Shown here: positions 25,171-34,266 of the stretch, one piece after another | How the letters are laid out: every line of letters begins with the position of its first letter | How positions within the stretch are numbered: position 1 is the first letter of the stretch | Origin: Myxococcus xanthus | Lineage (GTDB): Bacteria; Myxococcota; Myxococcia; Myxococcales; Myxococcaceae | Assembly (NCBI RefSeq): GCF_006402735.1 | Contig: NZ_CP017174.1 | Span: 5,087,001-5,151,000, forward strand | Direction: 5' to 3' | Length of the DNA: 64,000 nt | Position numbers and translations under genes: made by a program | Notes under the pieces: model-generated | The model's database searches: none | Told to the model about the DNA's origin: nothing | Seen by the model: the letters and a program-made list of their open reading frames with translations, nothing else

Positions 25171-25232
25171 AAATTTTGCCGGACACCCCAAGAGGGTGTA
25201 TTCCGCTCGTCTGGTCGCTTGCCGGAGTTCGA

Positions 25233-27764
25233 ATGGTCGATAGCACGGACCTCGCGCAGGTCCTCCACGAAGCGAATGACATCGCACAGAGCGTGGTGCA
25301 GAGGGTCACCTCCGCCCACGTGCTCCTGGCGCTCTTCACGGTGGAGAACCGTGCACAGCTGCTGCTCAAGGAGCGAGGCGTGGACGAGGACGCCATCCTC
25401 CAGCTGCTGACGGCCGCTCCCGCGGAGCCGGACGGCCTGCTCCGGGAGCTGCGCGAGAAAACCCGGGAGATCGCCACCAATGTGGGCTCCCATGAGGCGG
25501 ACTGCCTCCACCTGCTCATCGCCGTGGCCCGAGTTCGCTGCGCGGCCCAGGAGCTGCTGCTGCAGGCCGGGCTGGACCTGGGCGGCCTCATGCGCGTGGC
25601 GATGTCCTACTTCACCAGTGGTCACATGCCGCGCCGCCTCCAGTTGGGCCGGTCGCACACCCTGGGCCCCCGGCCCGCGAGCCGTCCCCTGGGCGCGCCG
25701 CCGTCTCCCCTCCCGGCCTCCGCCGTCACGCTGAGCCTGCCGCGCTCCCGGCCCGGCGCCCCGCCGTCGTCGCCCCCGTCCTTTACCGCGCCGCCGCCAC
25801 CGCCGCCGCGCTACAGCACGCCCGCGCTGTCGCCACGTGACCTCATCGACGTGGACGAGGAGCCGGAAGCGCTTCCGCCGCCGCCCGCGCCCGTCGCACG
25901 CGCCGCGCCGTCCCCTGCCTCGACGCCCACGGCCACCCCTATACCCTCGGCCCGGCCGGCGCAGTCCGCCTCCGCGTCGCCCGTGCTCGACGCCAAGGCC
26001 TACCCCCTGCTCACCTCGCTGGGCCGCAACCTGAGCCAGGCCGCCCACGAGGGCCGCCTGGACCCGGTGGTGGGCCGCGCGCGCGAGGTCGAGGAGGTCA
26101 TCGACATCCTGGGCAAGCGCCGCACCAACAACCCCTGCCTGCTGGGCGAGCCCGGTGTGGGCAAGACGGCGGTGGTGGAAGGCGTGGCGCAGCGCCTGCT
26201 CGAGCTGCGTGGCTCTCTGTCGGAGAAGGTGCTGGTGGAGCTGGACATGGCCACGCTGGTGGCCGGCACGCAGCTGCGCGGCTCGTTCTCCGAGAAGCTC
26301 AACGCGTTGAAGGACGAGGTCCGCCGCGCCGAGGGCCGCGTGGTGGTCTTCATCGACGAAATCCACACGCTGGTGGGCGCGGGCTCCACGGGTGACGGTC
26401 CGCAGGACGCGGCCAACGAGCTGAAGACGGCCATGGCGCGCGGTGAGTTCCCGTGCATCGGCGCCACCACGCACGACGAGTACCGCAAGTTCATCAGCAC
26501 CGACCCGGCCCTGGAGCGCCGCTTCACCGCCGTGGTGGTCAACGAGCCCTCCGTGCCGGAAACGGTGGAGATCCTCCGCGGCGTCATCGGCCGCTACGAG
26601 GAGCACCACGGGCTGCGTTACACGCCCGAGGCGCTGGAGGCCGCGGCGTCCCTCGCCAGCCGCTACGTGACGGACCGCTTCATGCCGGACAAGGCCATCT
26701 CCGTGGTGGACCTGGCGGGCAGCCGCTGCCACCGCGAGGGCCTTGACGTGGTAGAGCCCGCCGACGTGGCGCGCGTGGTGGCCAAGCTCGCGGGCGTTCC
26801 CGAGGAGCGCCTGCTGATGAACGACTCGTCGCGGCTGCTCCGGCTGGAGCAGGACCTGGCGGAGCGCGTCATCGGGCACTCAGAGGCAGTCACGCGCATC
26901 GCCCGGGTCATCCGCCGCAACTACGCGGGCTTCGCGTCGCGCCGCCCCATGGGCAGCTTCCTCTTCCTGGGCCCCACGGGCGTGGGCAAGACGGAGATGG
27001 CCCGCGCGCTGGCGGACGTGCTGTTCGGCAACCGCGATGCGCTGGTGCGCCTGGACATGAGCGAGATGTCCGAGCAGCACGGCGTCTCGCGCCTCATCGG
27101 CTCGCCCGCCGGCTACGTGGGCTTCGGTGAGGGCGGACAGCTCACGGAGCCCGTGCGCCGCCGGCCCTCGTCGGTGGTGGTGCTGGACGAAATCGAAAAG
27201 GCGCACCGCGAGGTGCAGATGCTCCTCCTCCAGGTCCTGGAGGAAGGCCGCCTGACGGACGGCAAGGGGCGCCACATCGACTTCTCCAACACCGTCATCG
27301 TCATGACGACGAACCTGGGCGCGGAGGCCTTCTCCCGCACCGGCCGCCCAGTGGGCTTCGGCGCGGATTCCGCGGGCCCCGGGGACGCCATGGACATGGC
27401 GTCTTCGGTGGCGCGCAAGGCGCTGCCGCCGGAGTTGTGGAACCGCATCGACGAACGGCTCCCCTTCCGTCCCCTGGCGGAGGTGGAGGTGGCGCGCATC
27501 GCCACGCTGCTGCTGGAGGAGAGCAGCAAGCGCCTAGCCACCGAGCGCGGCATCGAATACGTGGCGGGCGACGACGTGGTCGGCCACCTGCTGAAGTCCG
27601 GCGGCTTCGACCCGCAGCTGGGCGCTCGCCCCATGCGGCAGATGGTGCAGCGGCTCGTGGAGGGCCCCCTCGCGGAGCGCATCCTGTCGGGTGAGTTCGG
27701 TACGGGCGACCGCGTGCGCATCGCTGTGAACTCCGGACAGCTCCAGTTCCAGCGCGAGCGATGA
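25233..27764 (+). CDS. Clp/Hsp100 AAA+ unfoldase with Pro-rich linker
   Basis: The product is 843 residues from ATG 25233, with GGAG 8 bases upstream. A Clp-N-type helical domain (1-125) is joined by a 120-residue Pro/Ala/Ser-rich linker (about 135-255) to AAA1 (Walker A GEPGVGKT 305-312, Walker B VVFIDEIH, Arg finger region LERRF). AAA2 follows directly (Walker A GPTGVGKT 580-587, VVVLDEIEKAH, Arg finger LWNRIDE). No ClpB-type middle coiled coil is present. A VGF tripeptide at 707-709 sits where ClpA/ClpC carry the ClpP-docking loop, so it may feed a ClpP protease. The family is certain. Whether ClpA- or ClpC-like, or a specialised unfoldase, is open. It is coupled to the next gene by a 4-base overlap. 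Confidence 0.9.
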   Translation: MVDSTDLAQVLHEANDIAQSVVQRVTSAHVLLALFTVENRAQLLLKERGVDEDAILQLLTAAPAEPDGLLRELREKTREIATNVGSHEADCLHLLIAVARVRCAAQELLLQAGLDLGGLMRVAMSYFTSGHMPRRLQLGRSHTLGPRPASRPLGAPPSPLPASAVTLSLPRSRPGAPPSSPPSFTAPPPPPPRYSTPALSPRDLIDVDEEPEALPPPPAPVARAAPSPASTPTATPIPSARPAQSASASPVLDAKAYPLLTSLGRNLSQAAHEGRLDPVVGRAREVEEVIDILGKRRTNNPCLLGEPGVGKTAVVEGVAQRLLELRGSLSEKVLVELDMATLVAGTQLRGSFSEKLNALKDEVRRAEGRVVVFIDEIHTLVGAGSTGDGPQDAANELKTAMARGEFPCIGATTHDEYRKFISTDPALERRFTAVVVNEPSVPETVEILRGVIGRYEEHHGLRYTPEALEAAASLASRYVTDRFMPDKAISVVDLAGSRCHREGLDVVEPADVARVVAKLAGVPEERLLMNDSSRLLRLEQDLAERVIGHSEAVTRIARVIRRNYAGFASRRPMGSFLFLGPTGVGKTEMARALADVLFGNRDALVRLDMSEMSEQHGVSRLIGSPAGYVGFGEGGQLTEPVRRRPSSVVVLDEIEKAHREVQMLLLQVLEEGRLTDGKGRHIDFSNTVIVMTTNLGAEAFSRTGRPVGFGADSAGPGDAMDMASSVARKALPPELWNRIDERLPFRPLAEVEVARIATLLLEESSKRLATERGIEYVAGDDVVGHLLKSGGFDPQLGARPMRQMVQRLVEGPLAERILSGEFGTGDRVRIAVNSGQLQFQRER

Positions 27765-28630
27765 GCCCCGGGCCCCGCCGCCGCGCAGGGCCTTTGAAAC
27801 GGCGCCCACCCGTCGTCATTGTCGGGATGGGCCGCCTGGGTGGTGCCCTCGGGCTGGCGCTCCAGGCGAAGCGCTGGCCCGTGCGCATCCACTCCCGCAC
27901 GGATGAAGGCCGCGAGCGCGCGGAAGCACTCGGCTTGAAGACGGCCGCACCCGCGGACCTGAAGCGGGCCCGCGTCATCCTCCTGTGTGTTCCGGACGCG
28001 GCGGTACCCGCCGTCGCACAGGCGCTGTCCACCACCCTCCCCCGCACGGCCGCACTGGTGCACACGGCGGGCGCGCTCTCGCTCGATGCGCTGGGCACGG
28101 CCAAGGGCCGGAGTCGCGGCTCGTTCCATCCGCTCTGCGCTGTCTCCTCGCCACGTGACTCGCTGGCGGGTAGCACCGTGGCGGTGAGCACCCCGTCACG
28201 CACGCTGCGGGAGGTGCTGCGTCACATGGCGGTGGACGCGGGGCTCCGCGTCATCGAGGTGCCAGAAGCCCACCGCGCGGCCTACCACGCGGGCGCGGTG
28301 CTGAGCGCTGGAGGACTGGTGTCGCTGGCGGATGCGGCGGTGGCGGCCCTGGGCGCCGCGGGAATCCCTCCAGCGGACGCTCTGGCGGCCCTGTTGCCGC
28401 TGATGCATTCGGCGCTGAGGGGACTGGAGACCCGGGGCCTCGCGGGGGGGCTCACCGGCCCTATCGTCCGCGGAGACTCCGGCGTGGTGGCGGCGCACCT
28501 GGAGGCGCTCCCCGCGGACGTCGCCCCCCTCTACCGGCTGCTGTCGCGGCGCGCGCTGGGGCTGGCCGGAGACCGGCTGGAGCCCACGTCGCGCGCCGCG
28601 CTGGAACGGCTGCTCAAGCCGTCAGGATGA
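27761..28630 (+). CDS. Rossmann-fold/DUF2520 domain protein
   Basis: The product is 289 residues from ATG 27761, overlapping the clp stop by 4 bases (ATGA). After a basic N-terminal tail, a dinucleotide-binding motif VVIVGMGRLGGALGLAL lies at about 18-34. The core continues with RVILLCVPDAAVPAVAQAL and LVHTAGALSLDALG...GSFHPLCAVS, then a helical C-terminal domain (AYHAGAVLSAGGLVSLADAAV...GGLTGPIVRGD). This order fits the Rossmann-like plus DUF2520 family, related to pyrroline-carboxylate and ketopantoate reductases. Substrate is unknown. Coupling to an unfoldase gene is notable but its meaning is unclear. The 3' end overlaps the convergent gene by 17 bp. Confidence 0.82.
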   Translation: MSPGPRRRAGPLKRRPPVVIVGMGRLGGALGLALQAKRWPVRIHSRTDEGRERAEALGLKTAAPADLKRARVILLCVPDAAVPAVAQALSTTLPRTAALVHTAGALSLDALGTAKGRSRGSFHPLCAVSSPRDSLAGSTVAVSTPSRTLREVLRHMAVDAGLRVIEVPEAHRAAYHAGAVLSAGGLVSLADAAVAALGAAGIPPADALAALLPLMHSALRGLETRGLAGGLTGPIVRGDSGVVAAHLEALPADVAPLYRLLSRRALGLAGDRLEPTSRAALERLLKPSG

Positions 28631-29939
28631 TGGAGCCCTGCAGGGCCTTGCGCACCACGGCCAGGGCCTGCTCGGACGCGGCCTCGGCCTCGGTGAGCCG
28701 GCGCAGGGACAGCTCGCCGCCCTGAACCTGCGTCACGGAGCGCTTCAGGTCGGAGAGCAGCGTCAGCGCGGCCTGCAGCATCTCCTTGCCCTGCGGCGAC
28801 TCGGTGGCGGGCTTGCCGGCCGCCTTCGCCACGTACTCCGTGAAGCGCTGGAGCGTCTCCGCCGTCTTCGCGGGGTCGAACTGCTCCAGCAGCGGCTGGA
28901 TGCGCGAGGCGTTGATGCGGATGAGGCGAAGCGCGCCCACCCGGCCGAAGCCCGGGTGCACCAAACCGATGTCACTCATCTCGAACGCGCCCAGCAGGCC
29001 CTCGTCGGGGGCCTTGTGCGCGTGCGGCACCAGGTCCACGAAGAGCGGCAGCGGGTCCGCGCCCTGGCGGAACATCTCCAGCTCCTCCTCGTCCAGCGGC
29101 GGGAAGCTGGCCGGGGTGCCGATGAACAGCAGCGGTAGCACCAGGTCGTGCCAGAAGTCCTCAGGCGCCGAGCCCGTCCCACCGATGGTGCCGAACAGGT
29201 GCGCCATCAGCTCCGCCAGACGCGGCGCGCGCTCGGCCTGATCGATGAGCGACTTGGTGGTGTCCAGGCGCTGGAGGGACTGCACGATCTGTCCCTCGAA
29301 CTGCTGGCGGGCCTCGGGCGGCAGCGGCGGCTGGGTGCGGCCCAGCGCGTTGCGCACGTCCCGAGCGAGCCCGTCCGGCTTCGTCTCCAGGGCCGTGGCG
29401 GCCTTCTTCGGGTCCAGGACGACGAACTGGAGGAACCCGGGGTCGAAGAGACGCTGGTAGTCCACCGGCGTCAGCTTGGGCGCCTGGCCTCCCAGGGCCT
29501 GCGCCGGGTTGCCGCCAAAGCGGGCCTGTCCCAGCGAACGGCGGATGTCCGCAGCCAGGTCTTCCAGGCGGGCCAGCTTGCCCTGCCCCAGCGAATCCAT
29601 CACCGCGCCGAACGGCGACAGCATGATGATGGCCTCCGGGAAGCCCAGCGTGGCGCCCTCCGGCGAGTCCCGGTTGGGGAACCAGAAGGCCTGGTGCTCC
29701 TGGATGAGCCGCAGGGCGAACGCCCCCGCCAGGCCCAGCGCGAGGGTCTGGTGCTCCGGCTTGTTCACCTGGAACTGGCCGCCAGTCAGCTGCGCGATGG
29801 CGGGTTCAATCTCCACCCAGGGCGCCTTGAGCAGGTCGACCGGCTTGCCGGTGGCCTGCTCCAGGGCAGCGGCGACCTGCATCTGGGCATTGTGAACGTG
29901 CTGCGGAACGGGATGCGCCTGGGTGGCGGGTTCGGACAT
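28614..29939 (-). CDS. Hypothetical protein, 441 residues
   Basis: The start is ATG 29939 (MSEPATQAHPVPQHVHNAQM); in-frame codons further upstream read poorly. There is no signal peptide or membrane span. The protein is soluble-looking, mixed alpha/beta, with a hydrophobic core segment LALGLAGAFALRLIQEHQAFWFPN and a downstream EAIIMLSPFGAVMDSLGQGKL. A second half contains RVGALRLIRINASRIQPLLEQF. The C-terminal 80 residues are helical (TPAEQ/AAAK-rich) and may form a coiled coil. I do not recognise a family. Its last 17 bp overlap the Rossmann protein gene. It is divergent from the large fusion gene across about 90 bp. Confidence 0.65.
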   Translation of the reverse strand: MSEPATQAHPVPQHVHNAQMQVAAALEQATGKPVDLLKAPWVEIEPAIAQLTGGQFQVNKPEHQTLALGLAGAFALRLIQEHQAFWFPNRDSPEGATLGFPEAIIMLSPFGAVMDSLGQGKLARLEDLAADIRRSLGQARFGGNPAQALGGQAPKLTPVDYQRLFDPGFLQFVVLDPKKAATALETKPDGLARDVRNALGRTQPPLPPEARQQFEGQIVQSLQRLDTTKSLIDQAERAPRLAELMAHLFGTIGGTGSAPEDFWHDLVLPLLFIGTPASFPPLDEEELEMFRQGADPLPLFVDLVPHAHKAPDEGLLGAFEMSDIGLVHPGFGRVGALRLIRINASRIQPLLEQFDPAKTAETLQRFTEYVAKAAGKPATESPQGKEMLQAALTLLSDLKRSVTQVQGGELSLRRLTEAEAASEQALAVVRKALQGSIILTA

Positions 29940-30028
29940 GGCGGAATCCAGACTCGGAAATAGGGAGGCGACGGGGCCATCCCTTACCGTGAAATTCGCG
30001 GTCGTGGCTACGATTTGTGGCTTGTAGG

Positions 30029-33000
30029 ATGGCCCGCATGCCCGCTTCCCGCTGGTGGCTTCGTTGGGCTGTCCTCGCCACCTGTCTCCTGCTGACAAAC
30101 GGCGGGTGTGCCTTCGTCACACCCCGTTTCCCCCAGAACATCCAGGCCTCGTTCGCTCGGGACGAGATGCGCAAGCTCACCACCGAGTCCCTGGAGCTCT
30201 ACTACCCGGCCCAGCTCCGGGGCGCGGCCCTGCGCATGGCGTCGCGGCTGGAGGGCTGCGTGGCCCGCCTCCACGAGCAGACGTGGCAGAAGAAGAAGCG
30301 GGACCGGGTGCTCGTCTACCTGACGAGTTCCAACTTCAACAACGCCTACGTAGTCCCCGACTACGCCAGCACGCCCCAGCAGATGGTGATGCCTTCCCAC
30401 CTGACGCTGGAGCTGTTCAACCTGTTCAACCTGGGCGAGGTGGACGTCGGTGACGTGGCTTGCCACGAGGCCGTCCACTACGTGCAGCTCCAGCAGACGG
30501 ACGGCGTATGGGGTTTCCTCAACCTCGTCACCGGCGGCCTGTTCCAGCCCAACTCCTATACGGAGTCGTGGTTCCTGGAAGGACTGGCCACCTACTACGA
30601 AGGGCAGTTCGGCAAGAACGCGGGACGGCCGCACAGCCCCATCTGGCGAGGCTGGTACGACTCCGTGGTGCAGGCCACGGGAGGACGGCTGAACCCTGGC
30701 TACCTGTCCCCCGAGCAGCGCGCGCTGGACCCGTTCGGCGGCAACTACATCACCGGCATGCACTTCGTGGAGTACCTCGCGAAGCGCTATGGGGAGTCGA
30801 AGCTGTGGAAGCTGGTGGATGAGCAGGGCGACTCCCTGGTGCCTCCGCTGGCGGTGACGCTGCGCTTCAAGCGTGTGTACGGGCGGGACATCGGCTCGCT
30901 GTTCGCGGAGTACACGCAGTCGCTGCGGGAGAACCTGCAGGTGCGCGAGCGGCCCTCGGCGCAGCGGACGTGGGTGTCCGACGCGGGCTACTTCTCCCGG
31001 CTGGCCTCGAACGCGGCCAGTGGGGTCACCGCGACGGTGGGCGTGGGCCGGGAGCGCTACTCACGGTTGACGGTGCTGGAGCCGGATGGCCGTGTGCGCT
31101 TCGAACGGCCGCTGGTGGAACTGCTGCCCGGGCGCCGCTGGGTGCTGGGCTCCCCGACGCTGGTCAGCGGCATGTCATTCAGCCGCGATGGCGCGTGGCT
31201 GTACCTGGTGATGGCCGACCTGAACACGGAAGGAGGCTACACCGCGAAGCTGTGGAAGGTGGATGCGCGCACGGGTGACGTCGTTCGGCTCTGGGACGAC
31301 GTGATGGGGATGGGCGGCAGCATCACGCTGGACGGGACGGCCTACGTCTACGTCCGCGTCGATGGGGATTCGGCCAACGTCGTGCGGCTGGATTTGGAGA
31401 CGGACACCCGGAAGGCCCTCACCGACTTCAGCGCCAGCACCTCCGTGGGGCCGCCCGCGGTCGCTCCGGATGGCGAGCGGGTCGTCTTCCCCCTCTCAGG
31501 GGACGCGGGTTGGGACCTGGTCCTGCGGGAAGCGGATGGACGCCTTCGGTGGCTGACGCGCGATGGCCGCTTCAACTACTCGCCCAGGTGGCTGGATGAT
31601 GAACGCCTCGTGTTCCTCCGGGAACATGAGGGGCGACTGCAGGCCCACGTCCTCACGGTGGCGACGCGGGAAGTGGTTCGCATCACGGACGCGCCGCACC
31701 TGGTGATGGACGTTCATCCCGTGGGGACCGAGGAAGTCGTGTTCCTCAACCGGGATGGACTGAACTTCACCATCGACCGCGCCCCACTGGTGCCCATTGC
31801 GCCGACGGAGGCCGACGCAGGAACGGCGCGCGTGGAGGTGGCGGGGCACACGGTGCTGGCGCAGGCGCCCCACCCTTCGGCTACGTCTCCCGAGGACGAA
31901 CCCGGAGCGCCCCGGCTCCCCGAAGTGCGCACGGAGGCTCCGGCATCAGACTCGGGTCATGCGGCAACGGCCGCACCGTCCGAGTTCGAGTTCGCCGCGT
32001 TCCCCAAGCCCGGCGCTCCGGTCCAGGCCAATGCGGCGCAACCGCCCTCGCCGTCAGAGGTCGCGCCGGGCATTGGAACCCCGCCATCCGGGCAGCCGTC
32101 CGCCAGCGACGAGGCGGCACAACCGTCTTCTCCACCAGAGGACGCGCCGGGCATTGGAACCCCGCCCTCCGAGCAGCGACCCACCAACACTGCCGAGGGC
32201 GCCGTACCTCCCCCTCCTGGGCCCTCGTCGGAGCAGCCTGCCACCGAGGACACCGCACCGGCGTCCCCATCTCCCGCGGCCGAAGACGCGCCCACGGCGC
32301 TCACGGGTCTCGACGGTCCTGTCGAAGCCCCGCCTGACCCGGGCACGGAGCTCCAGATTCTCTCGGACGAGCCCTACTCGCCACTGGAGCGCTTCTTCAT
32401 CCCCGAGCTCCGCGTGCCCTACCTGCTCGCGGGAGCCGACCCCGACAACACGGACGACACGTACATGATGGGTGGGCTGGCTCTGGCGGGACAGGACCGG
32501 CTCGGCTTCCACGCGTACTCGCTGCAGCTCTCCTTCGACTCGCGCGAAGACGCCCCCAGCCTCTCTCTGGCCTACGGCAACGCGCAACTCGCGCCCTGGT
32601 ACATCCAGGTGTCGGGCGCGTACATCCGCCAGAATCAGCGCACCGACCTCCAGGCCACGGCCTTCGCTTCGCGCTCCTTCTGGACCACGCCGGTGACCTT
32701 CGGCGTGCTGGCGCTGCGCCGCGAGTACGACGCCACGGACCGCTTCCCACGCATGGTGACGCGCATCGTCGGCCCGGAGGTCTCCGTGTCGTACTTCGCG
32801 GGTGACGCCACGTCCTACGGCAGCACTCAGCGAGGCCTGGGCATGACGGCGGCCGCGGGTGTGTACCCCGGCGCATTCCTCCGGGACTCCACCATGGGCG
32901 ACGTGCGCCTGGGACTCGACGCCTTCACGGGGGGCCTTCCCTTCACGGGGCGCGACAACCTCCGCCTCACCGCGGTGGGGCGCTTCCTCCCCGGCGCGCC

Positions 33001-33442
33001 GTCCGGGCTGCTCCAGGTCGGCGGCCTGAGAGCGGGGCAAATCTGGTACACCAACCGCGAGAGCCAGCAGACCGCTCCCCTGCCCCTGCAGTTGCAGCCG
33101 GGCATCGCCTTCAGCGAGTACCTGCGCGGCTACGAGGACCTGGAGATTCGCGCGCGCAACGCGCTCATCGGCTCCGCGACGTACCAGTACCGGGTCCCCA
33201 TCGACTACGGATGGGCCTCCACGCTGTGGCTCTTCCCGTCCCTCTTCGTGCGCGACGTCGGCGTCGAGGCCTTCGGCTCGCTGGCCCGCACCGACAACCG
33301 CGCCGACCACGCGGCCGTGGGGGCCTCGGCGTCACTGCACCTCACCTTCGGGCAGGCGGTTCCGGTGTCCCTCTATTACCAATATGCCTACCGCTTCGAG
33401 CAGGGCCTGGACCACCTGCACCTCATCGGCTTCGGGCTCTGA
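30029..33442 (+). CDS. Zinc peptidase / propeller / outer-membrane beta-barrel fusion
   Basis: The product is 1137 residues from ATG 30029 (GTG 30017 and ATG 30038 are alternatives). A signal peptide ends near Cys27 (LLLTNGGC), a weak lipobox. Residues 50-300 form a gluzincin-type peptidase: ACHEAVHYVQ supplies HExxH (146-150), and WFLEGLATYYEG supplies the third ligand Glu184. Residues 330-580 are a TolB/WD-type propeller with repeated strands (DGAWLYLVMADL, DGERVVFPLSGD, DERLVFLREHEG). A Pro/Ala/Glu-rich linker (about 590-775) contains two copies of APGIGTPPS. The last 330 residues show alternating strands with aromatic girdles (YIQVSGAYIRQNQRTD; LYYQYAYRFEQG), typical of an Omp85-like outer-membrane barrel. 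It is thus a surface or periplasmic protease tethered to its own barrel. Substrate is unknown. Confidence 0.78.
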   Translation: MARMPASRWWLRWAVLATCLLLTNGGCAFVTPRFPQNIQASFARDEMRKLTTESLELYYPAQLRGAALRMASRLEGCVARLHEQTWQKKKRDRVLVYLTSSNFNNAYVVPDYASTPQQMVMPSHLTLELFNLFNLGEVDVGDVACHEAVHYVQLQQTDGVWGFLNLVTGGLFQPNSYTESWFLEGLATYYEGQFGKNAGRPHSPIWRGWYDSVVQATGGRLNPGYLSPEQRALDPFGGNYITGMHFVEYLAKRYGESKLWKLVDEQGDSLVPPLAVTLRFKRVYGRDIGSLFAEYTQSLRENLQVRERPSAQRTWVSDAGYFSRLASNAASGVTATVGVGRERYSRLTVLEPDGRVRFERPLVELLPGRRWVLGSPTLVSGMSFSRDGAWLYLVMADLNTEGGYTAKLWKVDARTGDVVRLWDDVMGMGGSITLDGTAYVYVRVDGDSANVVRLDLETDTRKALTDFSASTSVGPPAVAPDGERVVFPLSGDAGWDLVLREADGRLRWLTRDGRFNYSPRWLDDERLVFLREHEGRLQAHVLTVATREVVRITDAPHLVMDVHPVGTEEVVFLNRDGLNFTIDRAPLVPIAPTEADAGTARVEVAGHTVLAQAPHPSATSPEDEPGAPRLPEVRTEAPASDSGHAATAAPSEFEFAAFPKPGAPVQANAAQPPSPSEVAPGIGTPPSGQPSASDEAAQPSSPPEDAPGIGTPPSEQRPTNTAEGAVPPPPGPSSEQPATEDTAPASPSPAAEDAPTALTGLDGPVEAPPDPGTELQILSDEPYSPLERFFIPELRVPYLLAGADPDNTDDTYMMGGLALAGQDRLGFHAYSLQLSFDSREDAPSLSLAYGNAQLAPWYIQVSGAYIRQNQRTDLQATAFASRSFWTTPVTFGVLALRREYDATDRFPRMVTRIVGPEVSVSYFAGDATSYGSTQRGLGMTAAAGVYPGAFLRDSTMGDVRLGLDAFTGGLPFTGRDNLRLTAVGRFLPGAPSGLLQVGGLRAGQIWYTNRESQQTAPLPLQLQPGIAFSEYLRGYEDLEIRARNALIGSATYQYRVPIDYGWASTLWLFPSLFVRDVGVEAFGSLARTDNRADHAAVGASASLHLTFGQAVPVSLYYQYAYRFEQGLDHLHLIGFGL

Positions 33443-33504
33443 CTTGGGCTTGCCCCTCAACCTGCTCGCGAATCACGAACCTTGGTTGAGCACTCGCATG
33501 TCGC

Positions 33505-34266
33505 TTACAGCCCCTCGTCCTTGCAGAGGTCGTCCTGCAGATCCGTCAGCGCCTTCCGCGCCCGCATGGGCTGGCAGGTGTTGGCCAGGAAGTAGGACGA
33601 GGCGCCCACCGTCGCGCTCTTGAGCCTCGCGCCAAGCGCCGACCAGCACCATTCGAACGCCACCTTCCTCGCATCACCCGCGCGGGCATCCGTCGAGGGC
33701 AGGTCCAGTGCGGCCAGCACCGCCTCCGCGAGCGCCTCGTCCTTGCAGGCGCCAGCCTCCTTCCCACCCCGCACCGCCGAGGCGAAGAGCGGCATCGCGA
33801 CATAGGCGAAGTGGCCCCTCTTTACGAGCCGCGCGGCCTGGAGCGTCGTCTCAGCGCTCGCGTCCCCCGTCAGCTCCCGGTACGTGTCGATACAGCCACT
33901 CCGCTCGAGCTCGAGGCAACGCTCCAGGTCCTTCAATCCTCGCGCGTCGCGCGCCGAGGAGAAGCCGGGCGCCTTGGCGAGGAAGGCAAACCGCTGCCCC
34001 AGAGCGCGCGCCTTCCGGGCGGTGGCGAACGGGTCCTTGTCGTCCGGAGCCATGGCCGATTCGACTTCGGCCGTCGCCGCCTCCGTCACGAGCGCGCGCC
34101 ATGTGTCGGTGCGCGCGGCGGGAGGAACCTCCTCCGCGCGCTCCAGCAGCTCCGCCCAGGACTTCTGCACGGCCAGCGCCCGGAGGTCTTCGAGCGTCGC
34201 GGCCGGGCGAGCCAGCACCGGCGCCGCCAGGAGGTACGCCAGCACCATGGGCAGTCGACGCGTCAC
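33505..34266 (-). CDS. Secreted hypothetical protein (third of trio)
   Basis: The product is 253 residues from GTG 34266, overlapping the upstream stop by 4 bases; ATG 34248 is an alternative. A signal peptide (LPMVLAYLLAAPVLA) is followed by a soluble, mostly helical protein with seven Cys, spread as ERCLELERSGCID, KEAGACKDEA, FEWCWS, NTCQPM and DDLCKDEGL. These are probably disulfides in the periplasm. I do not recognise the family. It is the last of three coupled genes that all encode small exported proteins. Confidence 0.7.
   Translation of the reverse strand: MTRRLPMVLAYLLAAPVLARPAATLEDLRALAVQKSWAELLERAEEVPPAARTDTWRALVTEAATAEVESAMAPDDKDPFATARKARALGQRFAFLAKAPGFSSARDARGLKDLERCLELERSGCIDTYRELTGDASAETTLQAARLVKRGHFAYVAMPLFASAVRGGKEAGACKDEALAEAVLAALDLPSTDARAGDARKVAFEWCWSALGARLKSATVGASSYFLANTCQPMRARKALTDLQDDLCKDEGL

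Larger units (their letters stand above)
25013..25232. promoter_or_regulatory. Divergent regulatory region, efflux operon and clp gene
   Basis: A 220-bp gap between divergent genes. It holds a 14-bp palindrome at 25054 and a tandem repeat at 25153, both listed separately. An AT-richer stretch at 25138-25176 may carry the clp promoter, but no consensus pair can be named. Confidence 0.45.

Noticed and set aside
25233..27764. Type VI secretion ClpV
   Set aside because: The protein has a VGF loop typical of ClpP-binding forms, a long linker, and no secretion genes next to it.
33443..33504. Terminator between the fusion gene and the secreted trio
   Set aside because: Only a short AACCTTGGTT palindrome and a 4-bp GGGC/GCCC stem; nothing strong.
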